The notes: generated by a model not told the origin, from the sequence alone. A stretch of 64,000 nt of DNA from a marine actinobacterium MedAcidi-G3 (GCA_000817105.1 JUEP01000001.1:45095-109094), one strand, 5' to 3'; counted from the first letter of the stretch, positions 27,588-37,581 are shown. Program-made: numbers and translations.

Positions 27588-30047
27588 TTAAATCTGGTCA
27601 CCCAGAGCTGTTACGGGAATAAGCTTTCTATCCGTTGGATTATCAGCGCCCATAGTTGCGGTCTTAACTACTGGGGGTTTGCCGTCCGCTTCGCCATAAG
27701 AAGTGGTGCGCTGTCGGATAGTCCGTCCGAGCGGTTCAACAAGATTTCTGAAATCGTCTTCGACGAGCCCCTGACCATGTTGAGCTCCAGCAGCCCGACT
27801 GATGTTCTCATCCATGAGTGTTCCACCGAGATCGTTGGCTCCAGCTTTTAGTATTTGTTGAGCGCCCTCAACTCCTATCTTCACCCATGAAAGTTGGATG
27901 TTGTCAATCAGGCCGTGATAGGCGATTCTTCCGACACTATGCATCAAAAGGGTTTCTCTGAATGTTGGGCCTCGTCTGGCCTGTTTTTGGAGATAGATGG
28001 GGCTAGCCATATGAACGAAAGGCAAGGGAACCCATTCGGTAAACCCTCCAGTTCTTTTCTGTAAACTCCTAGTTTTGACTATGTGGTTAGCCCAGTGTCT
28101 CGGTTCTTCAATAGATCCGAACATTATGGTGATATTTGAATGCAGTCCTACGGCATGTGCCGCTTCGTGGCAATCGAGCCATTCATCAGTTGAGATCTTG
28201 TCGGGACAGAGAATTTGGCGAACCTCGTCGTCTAACACTTCCGCTGCCGTACCGGGTAGAGACTTGAGACCAGCTTCTTTAAGTCGGGTGAGGTACTCAA
28301 CCAATGACTCATCGAGTCTTTTTGCGCCCTCAATTACTTCAAGGGCGGTAAAGCCGTGCAAGTGCATCTCTGGGACAACATCTTGAATCGCCTTGCAGAC
28401 GTCTATGTAGTAATCCCCATCGAAACTCGGGTGAATCCCGCCCTGAAGGGTAACCTCAGTCGCCCCTAGCTGAGCTGCTTCGATGACTCTTTCCTGGATG
28501 TCCCCCAAGGTCAGCATGTACGGGGTTCCGCGCAGATTCAGAGACAGTGGCCCTTTGGAGAAACCACAGAATCGACATTTAAATGTGCAGACGTTTGTGT
28601 AGTTAATATTTCGGTTGTGAACCCAAGTCACTCTGTCTCCGACTGCCTCTTGGCGAAGCTGGTCCGCTACTTCAGCTACGGCGACTACTTCGGGTCCTCG
28701 AGCGTTGAAGAGCGCAATTATTTGCTCTGTCTCGACTTCTTGCCCTTTGAGAACTCCATCTAATGCTTCCTTGACAGCCCCACTCGAATACGAGTTGCCC
28801 GCCAAAATCCTGGGAGGGGGATTGGTGGCGCCGCCTGAATACCATTGCGTGCTGTTTTCATCTGCGACGAGTACATCGGCACCTGACCCGGCATCCCGGT
28901 TTTCCATCGTCAATTCCGGCATTTGTGAGCCAGGATCATCTCGTCCTAAACCTTCAGCATCGCTCCGGTCTAACACTGAAAAACGGTTATCTGCATCAAG
29001 CCACTTGGAAGGGTTCAAGGCGTAGCTTGGATGAATAGTTAAACGCGGTGCCAGAGTAAAACGCCGTTCTTCGGTGACTTCCTTGAGTCGATCTAAATCA
29101 GGCCAGGGTCGTTCCGGGTTGACATGGTCTGCCGTCACAGGGGATACACCACCCCAATCGTCAATCCCAGCGTCAATCAGCCCGCCAAAGTCATCGGAAA
29201 GATTTGGTGGTGCCTGCAGATGTATGTCCGAAGGTAAAAGAATACGAGCGAGGGCAATTGCCTGAAGATATTCATCCGGTGGGCAAGGAGGGCTTTTCTG
29301 CATGGTCGTTCCCAGCTTGGGAAGAAAGTTTTGAATGATGACCTCTTGGATGTGTCCATGCACAGAGTGGCTCAGGCTGATCGCTTGTAACGCCTCGACT
29401 CGGTCCCTTAAGGATTCGCCAATTCCGATAAGTAGGCCAGTCGTGAAAGGTATTTGGAGCTCTCCCGCAGCCTCTAGGGTCGCCAAACGTCGAGCAGGCT
29501 CTTTGTCCGGGCAGCCGCGATGACATAGAAGCTCCTCGTTGAGGCTCTCAATCATCATGCCTTGACTCGGGCTCACTGTCCTTAGTTCTGCCAACTCATC
29601 AGGGAAGAGAGCACCCGCGTTAGCGTGGGGGAGAAGACCGGTTTCGTCGCGAACTAAGCGACACATTTCGGTCAGGTAGTGGATAGTGCTGTCATATTTA
29701 TTATCAGCTAGCCACTGCTTAGCGACCGGGTATCGAAGCTCTGGACGTTCACCCAAGGTGAAGAGGGCCTCGTGGCAGCCTTGCATAGCGCCGTGGCGAG
29801 CTAGTTCCAGAATTTGATCTGGCTCTAAGTAAGGCTGATCCAATCTCGCTGGAGGTTGGGCGAAGGTGCAGTATCCACACTTGTCCCTGCAAAGCATTGT
29901 TAGGGGGATGAAAACCTTAGGACTATAGGTGATTCGAGTTCCATAAGTTTTGTCCCTGATCGCAGCGGCGCGCTGCAGCAGTTCTTCAAGCGGAAGCTGC
30001 AATAGCTCACCGGTTTCATCGATAGCTTCGTCGCTGGAAAGTATCAT
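27588..30047 (-). CDS. fbiC: Bifunctional FO synthase (CofG-CofH fusion), F420 biosynthesis
   Basis: N-terminal CRDKCGYCTF and C-terminal NVCTFKCRFCGF radical SAM motifs in one 819-aa ORF. Confidence 0.95.
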   Translation of the reverse strand: MILSSDEAIDETGELLQLPLEELLQRAAAIRDKTYGTRITYSPKVFIPLTMLCRDKCGYCTFAQPPARLDQPYLEPDQILELARHGAMQGCHEALFTLGERPELRYPVAKQWLADNKYDSTIHYLTEMCRLVRDETGLLPHANAGALFPDELAELRTVSPSQGMMIESLNEELLCHRGCPDKEPARRLATLEAAGELQIPFTTGLLIGIGESLRDRVEALQAISLSHSVHGHIQEVIIQNFLPKLGTTMQKSPPCPPDEYLQAIALARILLPSDIHLQAPPNLSDDFGGLIDAGIDDWGGVSPVTADHVNPERPWPDLDRLKEVTEERRFTLAPRLTIHPSYALNPSKWLDADNRFSVLDRSDAEGLGRDDPGSQMPELTMENRDAGSGADVLVADENSTQWYSGGATNPPPRILAGNSYSSGAVKEALDGVLKGQEVETEQIIALFNARGPEVVAVAEVADQLRQEAVGDRVTWVHNRNINYTNVCTFKCRFCGFSKGPLSLNLRGTPYMLTLGDIQERVIEAAQLGATEVTLQGGIHPSFDGDYYIDVCKAIQDVVPEMHLHGFTALEVIEGAKRLDESLVEYLTRLKEAGLKSLPGTAAEVLDDEVRQILCPDKISTDEWLDCHEAAHAVGLHSNITIMFGSIEEPRHWANHIVKTRSLQKRTGGFTEWVPLPFVHMASPIYLQKQARRGPTFRETLLMHSVGRIAYHGLIDNIQLSWVKIGVEGAQQILKAGANDLGGTLMDENISRAAGAQHGQGLVEDDFRNLVEPLGRTIRQRTTSYGEADGKPPVVKTATMGADNPTDRKLIPVTALGDQI

Positions 30048-30505
30048 CGGAGAACCTCCATTGCACCCGGACCCGGACGGCTACGAATCTGTCCTGGGTC
30101 GAGGGAGTCATTGCAGCTAGGACAACGAGTTACTTGATCGAGTGGGGTGCCGCATTCTGCGTGAACAAGAACTGTCGGGGCTGCACCCTCGTTGCACCAT
30201 TGATCTCCCCATCGCATCATCGCTACGAGGCTGGGCGAGAGGTCGCGACCTTTTTGCGTCAGTAGATACTCATGCCGTATTGGTCGCTCCTGGTATGGAA
30301 CTTTTTCGATGATGTCAGCTTGAACGAGTTTATTGAGGCGCGAAGCGAGAAGATTCTTTGCGATGCCTAGATCTGTTTCCAGTTGACTGAAGCGCCTTGC
30401 GCCACGAAACAGGTTTCTGAGGATCAGCAGTATCCACCGATCGCCAATGACATCAAGAGTTTGCTGGATCGAACAACTGCTGGGCTTTGCCGGAATCCTG
30501 GTCAC
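30044..30505 (-). CDS. HxlR-family transcriptional regulator
   Basis: CSIQQTLDVIGDRWILLILRNLFRGARRFSQLETDLGIAKNLLASRLNKL; C-terminal H-x2-C...CPSC knuckle. Confidence 0.92.
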   Translation of the reverse strand: MTRIPAKPSSCSIQQTLDVIGDRWILLILRNLFRGARRFSQLETDLGIAKNLLASRLNKLVQADIIEKVPYQERPIRHEYLLTQKGRDLSPSLVAMMRWGDQWCNEGAAPTVLVHAECGTPLDQVTRCPSCNDSLDPGQIRSRPGPGAMEVLR

Positions 30506-30512
30506 AGCGGAG

Positions 30513-30541
30513 ACAATAGGGGACTCGGTTTAAATTTGCAA
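30513..30541 (-). promoter_or_regulatory. Candidate leaderless promoter of HxlR-fbiC: TTGCAA-N17-TATTGT-N7-GTG
   Basis: -35 TTGCAA (30536-30541) and -10 TATTGT (30513-30518) on minus strand, 7 nt before GTG 30505. Confidence 0.5.
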
Positions 30542-30552
30542 CCCACTTCCGC

Positions 30553-31314
30553 CTACATCAAGGAATCCGCCTTGCTGGTCAGACTTGCTATCAACTCATC
30601 GAAGCTCTTAACGAAAGAAGCCACGCCTTCCTCTTCAAGGACTTGCGCTACATCTTCCAAGTCGATACCGATCTCAACAAGGGAATCTAATATTGCTTTA
30701 GCAGACGCCGGATCTGCGTCTACCGTTCGCTTGACGGACCCACCCTCAATAAAAGCCTCAATCGTATTATCAGGCATTGTGTTCACGGTATTTGGTCCGA
30801 TTAGCTCGTCGACATAAAGGGTGTCCGGGTAGAGAGGGTTTTTGGTACTGGTTGAAGCCCAAAGCGGACGCTGCACTTGTGCGCCCTTTTCCGCCAGCGC
30901 TTCCCAGCGAGGCCCGGAAAAAGTTGTTAGAAAATGTTGGTACGCGACCTGTGCTTGGGCCACAGCTGCTTTTCCGCGAAGTTGCAGGGCCTCTTCACTG
31001 CCCAACTGTTCTAAACGCCTGTCAACTTCAGTGTCGGTACGTGAAATGAAAAATGACGCGACGCTAGCGATATTGGACAAATCGCTATGTCCTGCAGCGA
31101 CAGCATCTTCTAATCCCGCTAGGTATGACTCCATTACTTCGAGATACCGGCTCACCGAGAAGATTAACGTCACATTAATTGACCTACCTTCGCCGATCAT
31201 GGTGCGGATGGATGGCAACCCTTCAGTAGTGCCCGGTATTTTCACCATCAAATTTGGTGCGTTGATGAGCTCGTGGAGTGAACGGGCATCAGTAGTGGTT
31301 CGAGCCGTAGCCAT
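30553..31314 (-). pseudogene. tal: Transaldolase, C-terminal fragment (split gene)
   Basis: ARSLHELINAPNLMVKIPGTTEGLPSIRTMIGEGRSINVTLIFSVSRY; different frame from N-terminal part. Confidence 0.85.
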
Positions 31315-31639
31315 CGATACCGTTAGACGCCTGATAAACCGGATACAAAGCCTTGAGAGCGCCCCGTATATCGCTAGTGACTAAATCCCAGTACGCCTGT
31401 TTGACTGCTATGCCATCTTTAATTAATTCTCGAAACTGAGGGTCGTAGTCCTCGCTGCCTTCTATTGCTTTTTGAAATATGGCGGGGTTGGAGGTCAGGC
31501 CGCGAATTCCAGAACTAACCCACGTATCGAGCTCACCTGATGTGATCCATCCTCGACGCAAGTTATCCAACCAAGGGCTCTGTTGACCTTGGTGATGAAG
31601 ATCCTGAAGTCGCTGAGTTTTTTCAACTGATTGAGTCAT
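31289..31639 (-). pseudogene. tal: Transaldolase, N-terminal fragment (split gene)
   Basis: GIRGLTSNPAIFQKAIEGSEDYD...AYWDLVTSDIRGAL...YPVYQASNGIDGY then out-of-frame GSNHY*. Confidence 0.85.
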
Positions 31640-31658
31640 TAAGGTCTCCGAGAGTTAT

Positions 31659-33611
31659 TTATGAAAGCAAGGAACGGGCAGCTGCCTCGACATTAGAAGC
31701 TGTGATACCGAACTTCTCCATGACGAGGTCGCCGGGTGCACTGGCGCCGAATTCATCAATGGTGACTGTTGTATCCGCCCAACGATCCCAACCCAAGGAA
31801 ACGCCGGCCTCCACTCCAACAACTGGAACACCAGGAGGCAGCACCGTCCGCTGATATTCTTCGCCTTGCGCATGGAAGAGTTCCCATGAGGGCATTGAGA
31901 CAACACGTGACGCTACCCCGTCTTCGGCGAGCGCCCCAGCGGCTTCGACACATAGCTGAACTTCAGATCCAGTGCCGGCAAGAATTACTACTGGATCGGG
32001 CGGGTCTATCAAGATGTATGCACCACGCTCAACCTGGTTTGCTTTCACCGTCCCCTCTAGGACCGGAACATTCTGACGAGTCAAGATTAGCGCTGTAGGG
32101 CCTGTCCGATTAAGAGCAACCTCCCAAGCTTGGCTGACTTCATTTCCGTCGGCCGGACGGATTACCGTAAGATCCGGGATAGCACGCAAAGAAGCTACTT
32201 GTTCAACCGGTTGATGTGTCGGGCCGTCTTCACCAACACCGATCGAGTCATGGCTCCAGACGAAAATTACTTTGGCCGAACTTAATGCAGCCATACGAAC
32301 TGACGGCCTCATATAGTCAGCAAACACTAGAAAAGTGCCGACTACTGGGATTATTCCGCCGTGCAAAGCCATGCCGTTAGCGATGCTCCCCATGCCATGT
32401 TCTCTTACGCCGTAATAGAGCTTCCGCCCGTCTGGGCAGTCGGCGGTCATTGGCTCACTTGCAATGTTGGTGCCAGTATTTCCGGTCAGGTCAGCAGACC
32501 CCGAAACCAAAGACGGGACTGCATCAGCGATGGCGTCAAGGACTTGGCTGTTGGCGTTGCGAGTCGCCAAGGACGTACCGGCTTCGTAGATGGGAAGTTC
32601 ATCCGACCAATTGGCTATCGGCGAACCTGTTAATAGCGTGTCAATCCAAGTCCTGCTGAGGTCACTCGAAGCCACTTGATCAGACCACTTCTCGCGTGCA
32701 GTGGCACCGCGGGTTCCGGCAGCACGGTACGCGGCAAGCACATCTTCATCGACGTTAAAGGTTGCATCGGGATCCATTCCCATCGCACTCTTTGCACCCA
32801 GGATTTCGATGTCGTCTGTGATAGCGCCGTGAGCAGCGGGAGTATCGACGGCGTTCGGAGCCGGGAAACCAATATGGCTTTGGAGAATCAGCAACGTAGG
32901 TTTATCGGTCTCATTGGCGGCCCCTAGAAGTGCCTCCTCCAGAAGTTCTGTATCTTCGGAAGCTTCACCGAGGTTGCGTACATTCCAGCCATAGGCTTCG
33001 AAGCGCTTTTCGGCATTATCCGACATTGCTAAATCGGTGGTTCCATCGATAGTGATCCTATTGTCGTCATAAATTACGACCAAATTCCCGAGCTTCTGGT
33101 GCCCTGCCAGGCTGGCGGCCTCGTGACTGACCCCCTCCATTAAGTCTCCGTCGCCACAGATTGTCCATATCTTGTGGTCGACAACGTCCGAACCCAGGCG
33201 CTCTTTCAGGTGTCTTTCTGCCAACCCCATGCCAACAGCGTTTGCGATGCCTTGACCGAGAGGCCCTGTGGTTACTTCTACCCCGGGTGTCGCTCCGACC
33301 TCCGGGTGTCCGGGTGTGCGTGATCCCATCTGTCGAAAGTCTTTAATGTCATCGAGCTCAAGCCCAAAGCCCGTGAGGTAGAGCATCGAGTACAACAGCA
33401 TCGATGCGTGGCCTGCAGAAAGTATGAACCTGTCCCGATCTGGCCAAGAGGGGACACTGGAGTCGTATTTCATTACCTTGGTAAAAAGGACGTGGGCTAA
33501 CGGGGCTAAGGCCATAGCGGTCCCTGTGTGGCCACTATTAGCCTTCTTAACCGCGTCAAGGGCAAGAGCGCGAATTGTGTTGATCTGCCGAATCTCAAGG
33601 TCGCTGGTCAC
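31659..33611 (-). CDS. tkt: Transketolase
   Basis: NTIRALALDAVKKANSGHTGTAMALAPLAHVLF, GDGDLMEGVSHEAASLAGH, HDSIGVGEDGPTHQPVEQ; RBS AGGAGGT. Confidence 0.96.
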   Translation of the reverse strand: MTSDLEIRQINTIRALALDAVKKANSGHTGTAMALAPLAHVLFTKVMKYDSSVPSWPDRDRFILSAGHASMLLYSMLYLTGFGLELDDIKDFRQMGSRTPGHPEVGATPGVEVTTGPLGQGIANAVGMGLAERHLKERLGSDVVDHKIWTICGDGDLMEGVSHEAASLAGHQKLGNLVVIYDDNRITIDGTTDLAMSDNAEKRFEAYGWNVRNLGEASEDTELLEEALLGAANETDKPTLLILQSHIGFPAPNAVDTPAAHGAITDDIEILGAKSAMGMDPDATFNVDEDVLAAYRAAGTRGATAREKWSDQVASSDLSRTWIDTLLTGSPIANWSDELPIYEAGTSLATRNANSQVLDAIADAVPSLVSGSADLTGNTGTNIASEPMTADCPDGRKLYYGVREHGMGSIANGMALHGGIIPVVGTFLVFADYMRPSVRMAALSSAKVIFVWSHDSIGVGEDGPTHQPVEQVASLRAIPDLTVIRPADGNEVSQAWEVALNRTGPTALILTRQNVPVLEGTVKANQVERGAYILIDPPDPVVILAGTGSEVQLCVEAAGALAEDGVASRVVSMPSWELFHAQGEEYQRTVLPPGVPVVGVEAGVSLGWDRWADTTVTIDEFGASAPGDLVMEKFGITASNVEAAARSLLS

Positions 33612-33664
33612 GGTACCTCCTGTTTCGTGATCCTAGTCCGCTGCTTGGCCGAGACTGGGGAGCC

Positions 33665-34798
33665 TCAGTCATGGAAAATTGCTGCAGATGCGGTATAGCC
33701 GTGTAGGAATGACTGCGTCGAAACGGGACCAATCTCGCCAGCACAGAACATTCCGGCAACCACCTCTCCAGGTATGCAGGAAGCAATTCTGGACGCATCG
33801 TGATTTGGCGATTCAAAAAGGTTTGTTCCGCGACCATTGCACGTGAATAAGAGAGCACCGTCACCGTCAGCTAGTTGAGAAACCTTATGAACTAAGTCAT
33901 CTGAAGCAGTGCGAGCATCTCGTACTTGAAATTGAATGGTGCTACCTACCGGCGCTGCATCACCAATGGCGACTAAACCTTTGTCTGAGTCGGCACCAAT
34001 TACCGCGCGAATCAGAAAATCGCCAGAGGTGAAGTCTGTCTGATGCTCATCAATGACTCGACCGACATGAAGTCCGTGGCTGGCTTGGAGTCTCTCGTCT
34101 TCGTCCATTGATGCAAAGATGCTTTCGAGTCGCTGAAGGGCAGGTTGGCCGCCCAACTCATGGACAAGGTTTCCCTCTGATTTAGTGACGATTAGGGGAG
34201 TTCCTATGGGTCGGCAACCTTGGGAGACGAGAGGCTCGATTTGGACCTCCCCTCCTATGAGGAGAGCCACAGCGCCGTCCCCGTAAATCTCACCGTTAAG
34301 AAACAAAGATCCGGTTGGATGAGTTTGGGCGGAAGAAATGAGCCCTCCAATGAGCTTCATGTTTGGATAAGTTGACTGAAATCGGTCGATGGCCGCCTCG
34401 GCGGGGAACGAAAAGGGATCGGCAAGGAGAAGCATCGTGTGGGCATCTGCTCCCGCAGGACTAACAGAGGCGACTTTAGAAAAGTCCAAGGAGTCTGAAA
34501 TCCGAATAGGACTCACTTTGCCGTCTAAGTTTCCGGCGAAGAGAGTCAAGGCGCTCTGATTTTCGACTTCTTGCCCGCCACAAATGACAGCGTCTGCCGT
34601 GCAGCCCATTAGGGCGGTAGGAGTGAGGAGCTTGTTCACCGCTTCTTGGATTTTGGTGATTTGCTTCTTGAAATATCCCGACATGAACACAATCGCAAAA
34701 TCAGGTGAGGAACCGAGTTTGTCCAGAACCTGCCCGATGGTCTCAGCTGCAGCGACACCCAGGTCCTCATGGGTGGACATGCTTGAGGCGTATGGCAT
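33665..34798 (-). CDS. FIST N/C-domain signal transduction protein
   Basis: LMGCTADAVICGGQEVE, GGLISSAQT, LFTCNGRGTNLFESPNHD, GMFCAGEIGPV. Confidence 0.88.
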   Translation of the reverse strand: MPYASSMSTHEDLGVAAAETIGQVLDKLGSSPDFAIVFMSGYFKKQITKIQEAVNKLLTPTALMGCTADAVICGGQEVENQSALTLFAGNLDGKVSPIRISDSLDFSKVASVSPAGADAHTMLLLADPFSFPAEAAIDRFQSTYPNMKLIGGLISSAQTHPTGSLFLNGEIYGDGAVALLIGGEVQIEPLVSQGCRPIGTPLIVTKSEGNLVHELGGQPALQRLESIFASMDEDERLQASHGLHVGRVIDEHQTDFTSGDFLIRAVIGADSDKGLVAIGDAAPVGSTIQFQVRDARTASDDLVHKVSQLADGDGALLFTCNGRGTNLFESPNHDASRIASCIPGEVVAGMFCAGEIGPVSTQSFLHGYTASAAIFHD

Positions 34799-34808
34799 TT
34801 AGAGCGCT

Positions 34809-35192
34809 CTATGGTGCGCTGATGCTCAGCGGCACCTTCGTGACTGGACCGTTGTCTATCCGGCAATGGGCTTCGATTGTCCCAGGTTCCGAAATTTCTA
34901 AGGTGGCCTGAACTAAGTTGTAACCGAACTTTCCAGGATCCACAGTGACTGGTTGGACGTTGCGAACATCCATTGGCGTCCCGTCTGCTTCGAAGGTTAC
35001 CTCAAGAGCCGCCAATCCTTGATGGTCGCTAGGGCATCTGAGTAAGACCATGAGGTGGGGTTGAATCTTTATAGGAAAGGCTTCTGGGGCAGTGAGTGAA
35101 AAATGAACTCCAGTGAAGTCCAGCCTCGCCGACCCACCCTCCGCTTGTCGCATTTCAAAATGTTCGAGAAATAGTGCCGTAATGATCTCCAC
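34809..35192 (-). CDS. Hypothetical protein (DUF6941-like)
   Basis: GTG start with TACTTT-N6 upstream; ORF ends 10 nt before FIST gene start. Confidence 0.6.
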   Translation of the reverse strand: MEIITALFLEHFEMRQAEGGSARLDFTGVHFSLTAPEAFPIKIQPHLMVLLRCPSDHQGLAALEVTFEADGTPMDVRNVQPVTVDPGKFGYNLVQATLEISEPGTIEAHCRIDNGPVTKVPLSISAP

Positions 35193-35198
35193 AGAACG

Positions 35199-35204
35199 AA
35201 AGTA
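35199..35204 (-). promoter_or_regulatory. Candidate leaderless -10 TACTTT-N6-GTG
   Basis: Plus-strand AAAGTA, 6 nt from GTG 35192. Confidence 0.4.
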
Positions 35205-35310
35205 TGTGGTGTGGCAGCCTTGATCTCAAGTCTCTTTCTCGATTAGTGACGACATTTCGTCTCTTTCTGATAGGAATTTTGGTGTTTGAGCCTAGAAAGT
35301 CCCGACACTA

Positions 35311-35946
35311 ATGACATCTGATTCGCAGGCAGTTCAGAAAGTCCCGATGTTTCCCTTAGGGGTGGTGTTGCTTCCCGGAAGCATTCTGCCGCTACACATT
35401 TTTGAAGATCGTTACAAACAATTAAGCCAGCACTGCATCGAGAGCCAATCTCAATTTGGCGTCGTTCTCATAGAACGAGGACAGGAAGTTGGGGGCGGTG
35501 ACGAGCGTGCCTCAGTTGGCTGTTTGGCCGAAATTATCCAGTCTGATTTGATGCCGGATGGACGATCAAATTTGCTCGTGTTGGGGACGTCGAAAATCGG
35601 TGTTCAAGAATGGCATCTAGACGCGCCATATCCCATTGCTTCAGTGGTGGAGGTCCACGAAGCCTCTAATGACACATCAATTTTGCGGGCGAGAAAGGTG
35701 TTGCGACAGTTCAGCAACTTCGTTCAGAAGGCGAAACTAAGTGGTTACGAGTTACCCGAAATTGACGAAGATGCCATGGCCATAGGCCTCGAGGCGACAG
35801 AGCTCAGCTACCGCATAGCCGACCTGCTACCGGCTGGGCCGTTTGACCGGCAAAGGATGTTGGCGGCTTTGGGAAGCGAAGAGCGATTGACCGTAATTGA
35901 GGACCACTTAGAAGGACTAGAGGAAATTCTTGACAGTCGCGGATGA
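35311..35946 (+). CDS. LON peptidase substrate-binding domain protein
   Basis: VPMFPLGVVLLPGSILPLHIFEDRYKQL. Confidence 0.93.
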   Translation: MTSDSQAVQKVPMFPLGVVLLPGSILPLHIFEDRYKQLSQHCIESQSQFGVVLIERGQEVGGGDERASVGCLAEIIQSDLMPDGRSNLLVLGTSKIGVQEWHLDAPYPIASVVEVHEASNDTSILRARKVLRQFSNFVQKAKLSGYELPEIDEDAMAIGLEATELSYRIADLLPAGPFDRQRMLAALGSEERLTVIEDHLEGLEEILDSRG

Positions 35947-35956
35947 GAAGGCATGA

Positions 35957-36346
35957 GTGATGGTGGCGCGAGGCTACAAGTCTGGCATGCTGAACCCTAA
36001 GAACCCCAACCTGGCAGGCGCTATGGCGAGTAGCAATGGAGGACTAAAAGCAGACTTCGATGACCTAGTGTCTACCTTGCGCGCCTATGTGAAGCAGGAG
36101 ACTCTGGGCCCAATTCGTGGTCTGGGTCGGTACTTGGGCTTCGGCCTAGCAGGTACCGCCTGTTTTGCCGTCGCAGAGGTCTTTTTGGTTCTTGGCGTAG
36201 TGCGAGTACTGCAAAGCACGAATTCAGTCTTTCAAGGTAACTTGGGTTTTGTCCCCTATCTCGCCGGGTTTGCTACTTGCGTGGCTTTCATTTCTCTGAC
36301 GATATTTGTCCTTAAACGTGATCAAAAGAGGCACGCAAATGAGTGA
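35957..36346 (+). CDS. Small membrane protein, phage-holin-superfamily-III-like
   Basis: Two hydrophobic helices after an amphipathic N-terminus. Confidence 0.55.
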   Translation: MMVARGYKSGMLNPKNPNLAGAMASSNGGLKADFDDLVSTLRAYVKQETLGPIRGLGRYLGFGLAGTACFAVAEVFLVLGVVRVLQSTNSVFQGNLGFVPYLAGFATCVAFISLTIFVLKRDQKRHANE

Positions 36347-36563
36347 TCGAGCTGATGATGCTGATTCACGGGTGACTGTAAGTGACCTGGAAGAAAGTTT
36401 CAGCCGCTTAACTGGTGAGTCAGATGAGGGTCCGGTTCCTATGCAGAGGCCTGCAATCGTCGTTGGGGCTGTAGTGGTCTCCGGCCTCTTGGTGTTGGCG
36501 TTCCTATTGGGTCGCCGACTAGGCCATAAACGATCCACATTTGTGGAGATCGTCAGGGTCTGA
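36339..36563 (+). CDS. Small single-TM hypothetical protein
   Basis: ATG 36339 overlaps previous stop; one TM helix (AIVVGAVVVSGLLVLAFLLG). Confidence 0.65.
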   Translation: MSDRADDADSRVTVSDLEESFSRLTGESDEGPVPMQRPAIVVGAVVVSGLLVLAFLLGRRLGHKRSTFVEIVRV

Positions 36564-36799
36564 TGGCACTAAATCTCGAATTTGGTGAGTTGCGCTTGAG
36601 TCGATTCATCAAGTCCTGTTGGCGACGCGGGCGAAACGGAAGTGGCGCTTGGATGGCGTTAGCCTTGGTCGCTACGACGATGCGGGTTCTGCGCTACGTA
36701 AGCCGGAGAAAACCTCGCATCGTACATAAGCGACAATTACTGCCCGGTCAGTCGGTGAGAATTGATCACTTACAAAGAAAGCAAAGTGGTACTCGGTGA
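36563..36799 (+). CDS. Small basic hypothetical protein
   Basis: Stop/start overlap with neighbours on both sides. Confidence 0.55.
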   Translation: MALNLEFGELRLSRFIKSCWRRGRNGSGAWMALALVATTMRVLRYVSRRKPRIVHKRQLLPGQSVRIDHLQRKQSGTR

Positions 36800-37581
36800 G
36801 CGCCGATCATCAACCGGAGTTCGCGTCTGAGGAACGTATCGTCCTTATAGATAGCAAACAGCGTCGCTACTTAGTGACACTGGAAGTTGGTGGCGAGTTC
36901 CATTCGCATGCCGGCGTTATTTCTCATGATCAAATAATTGGCAGCCTGGAAGGAAGTCAATACCGGACTGCTTCGAATGCTCGGTTTCTGGGACTTCGTC
37001 CGACACTTAACGATCATGTATTGAAGATGCCGCGAGGAGCTCAAGTCATATACCCCAAGGATTTGGGTCCGATTCTCGTCCTGGCTGACATCGCTCCAAA
37101 TCAGCAGGTTTTCGAATCAGGCGTTGGTTCGGGAGCCCTGTCTACGGCGTTACTTAGGACTGGTGCTCGCGTTACCGGCTATGAAATACGAGAGGATTTC
37201 GCTCAGAATGCCAAATCCAATGTCGAAGAATTCCTGGGTTCAGAAGCCTTAGAGCGTTACAACGTCAAGATGCGCGATGCCTACGAGCCGCACGATGATG
37301 AAGGTTTCGACCGCGCAGTACTGGACCTCCCGGAGCCTTGGCAAGTGGTGCCGCATTTGGAATCGTCGTTACGGCGTGGCGGAATCCTGGTTGCCTACAA
37401 TCCTTCAGTGATACAAGTTCAGAACCTTCGACGGCGTCTATCCGATGGACCGTGGGCCATGATCGAGACGGTCGAAGTTCTGAATAGAACTTGGCATGTG
37501 GAAGGTAATTCTGTTCGTCCGGACCACCGGATGGTGGCCCATACGGGTTTCTTGACTCATGCTCGGTTGATTGAGTCATAA
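36796..37581 (+). CDS. trmI: tRNA (adenine(58)-N1)-methyltransferase
   Basis: KDLGPILVLADIAPNQQVFESGVGSGALSTALLR, LDLPEPWQVVPH. Confidence 0.92.
   Translation: MSADHQPEFASEERIVLIDSKQRRYLVTLEVGGEFHSHAGVISHDQIIGSLEGSQYRTASNARFLGLRPTLNDHVLKMPRGAQVIYPKDLGPILVLADIAPNQQVFESGVGSGALSTALLRTGARVTGYEIREDFAQNAKSNVEEFLGSEALERYNVKMRDAYEPHDDEGFDRAVLDLPEPWQVVPHLESSLRRGGILVAYNPSVIQVQNLRRRLSDGPWAMIETVEVLNRTWHVEGNSVRPDHRMVAHTGFLTHARLIES

Noticed and set aside
31289-31314. Programmed ribosomal frameshift in transaldolase
   Set aside because: Conserved residues between the two parts are missing in both frames, so a shift alone would not restore the protein; no obvious slippery heptamer
35957-36346. Holin-like ORF as evidence of prophage
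   Set aside because: No other phage genes nearby; housekeeping genes on both sides
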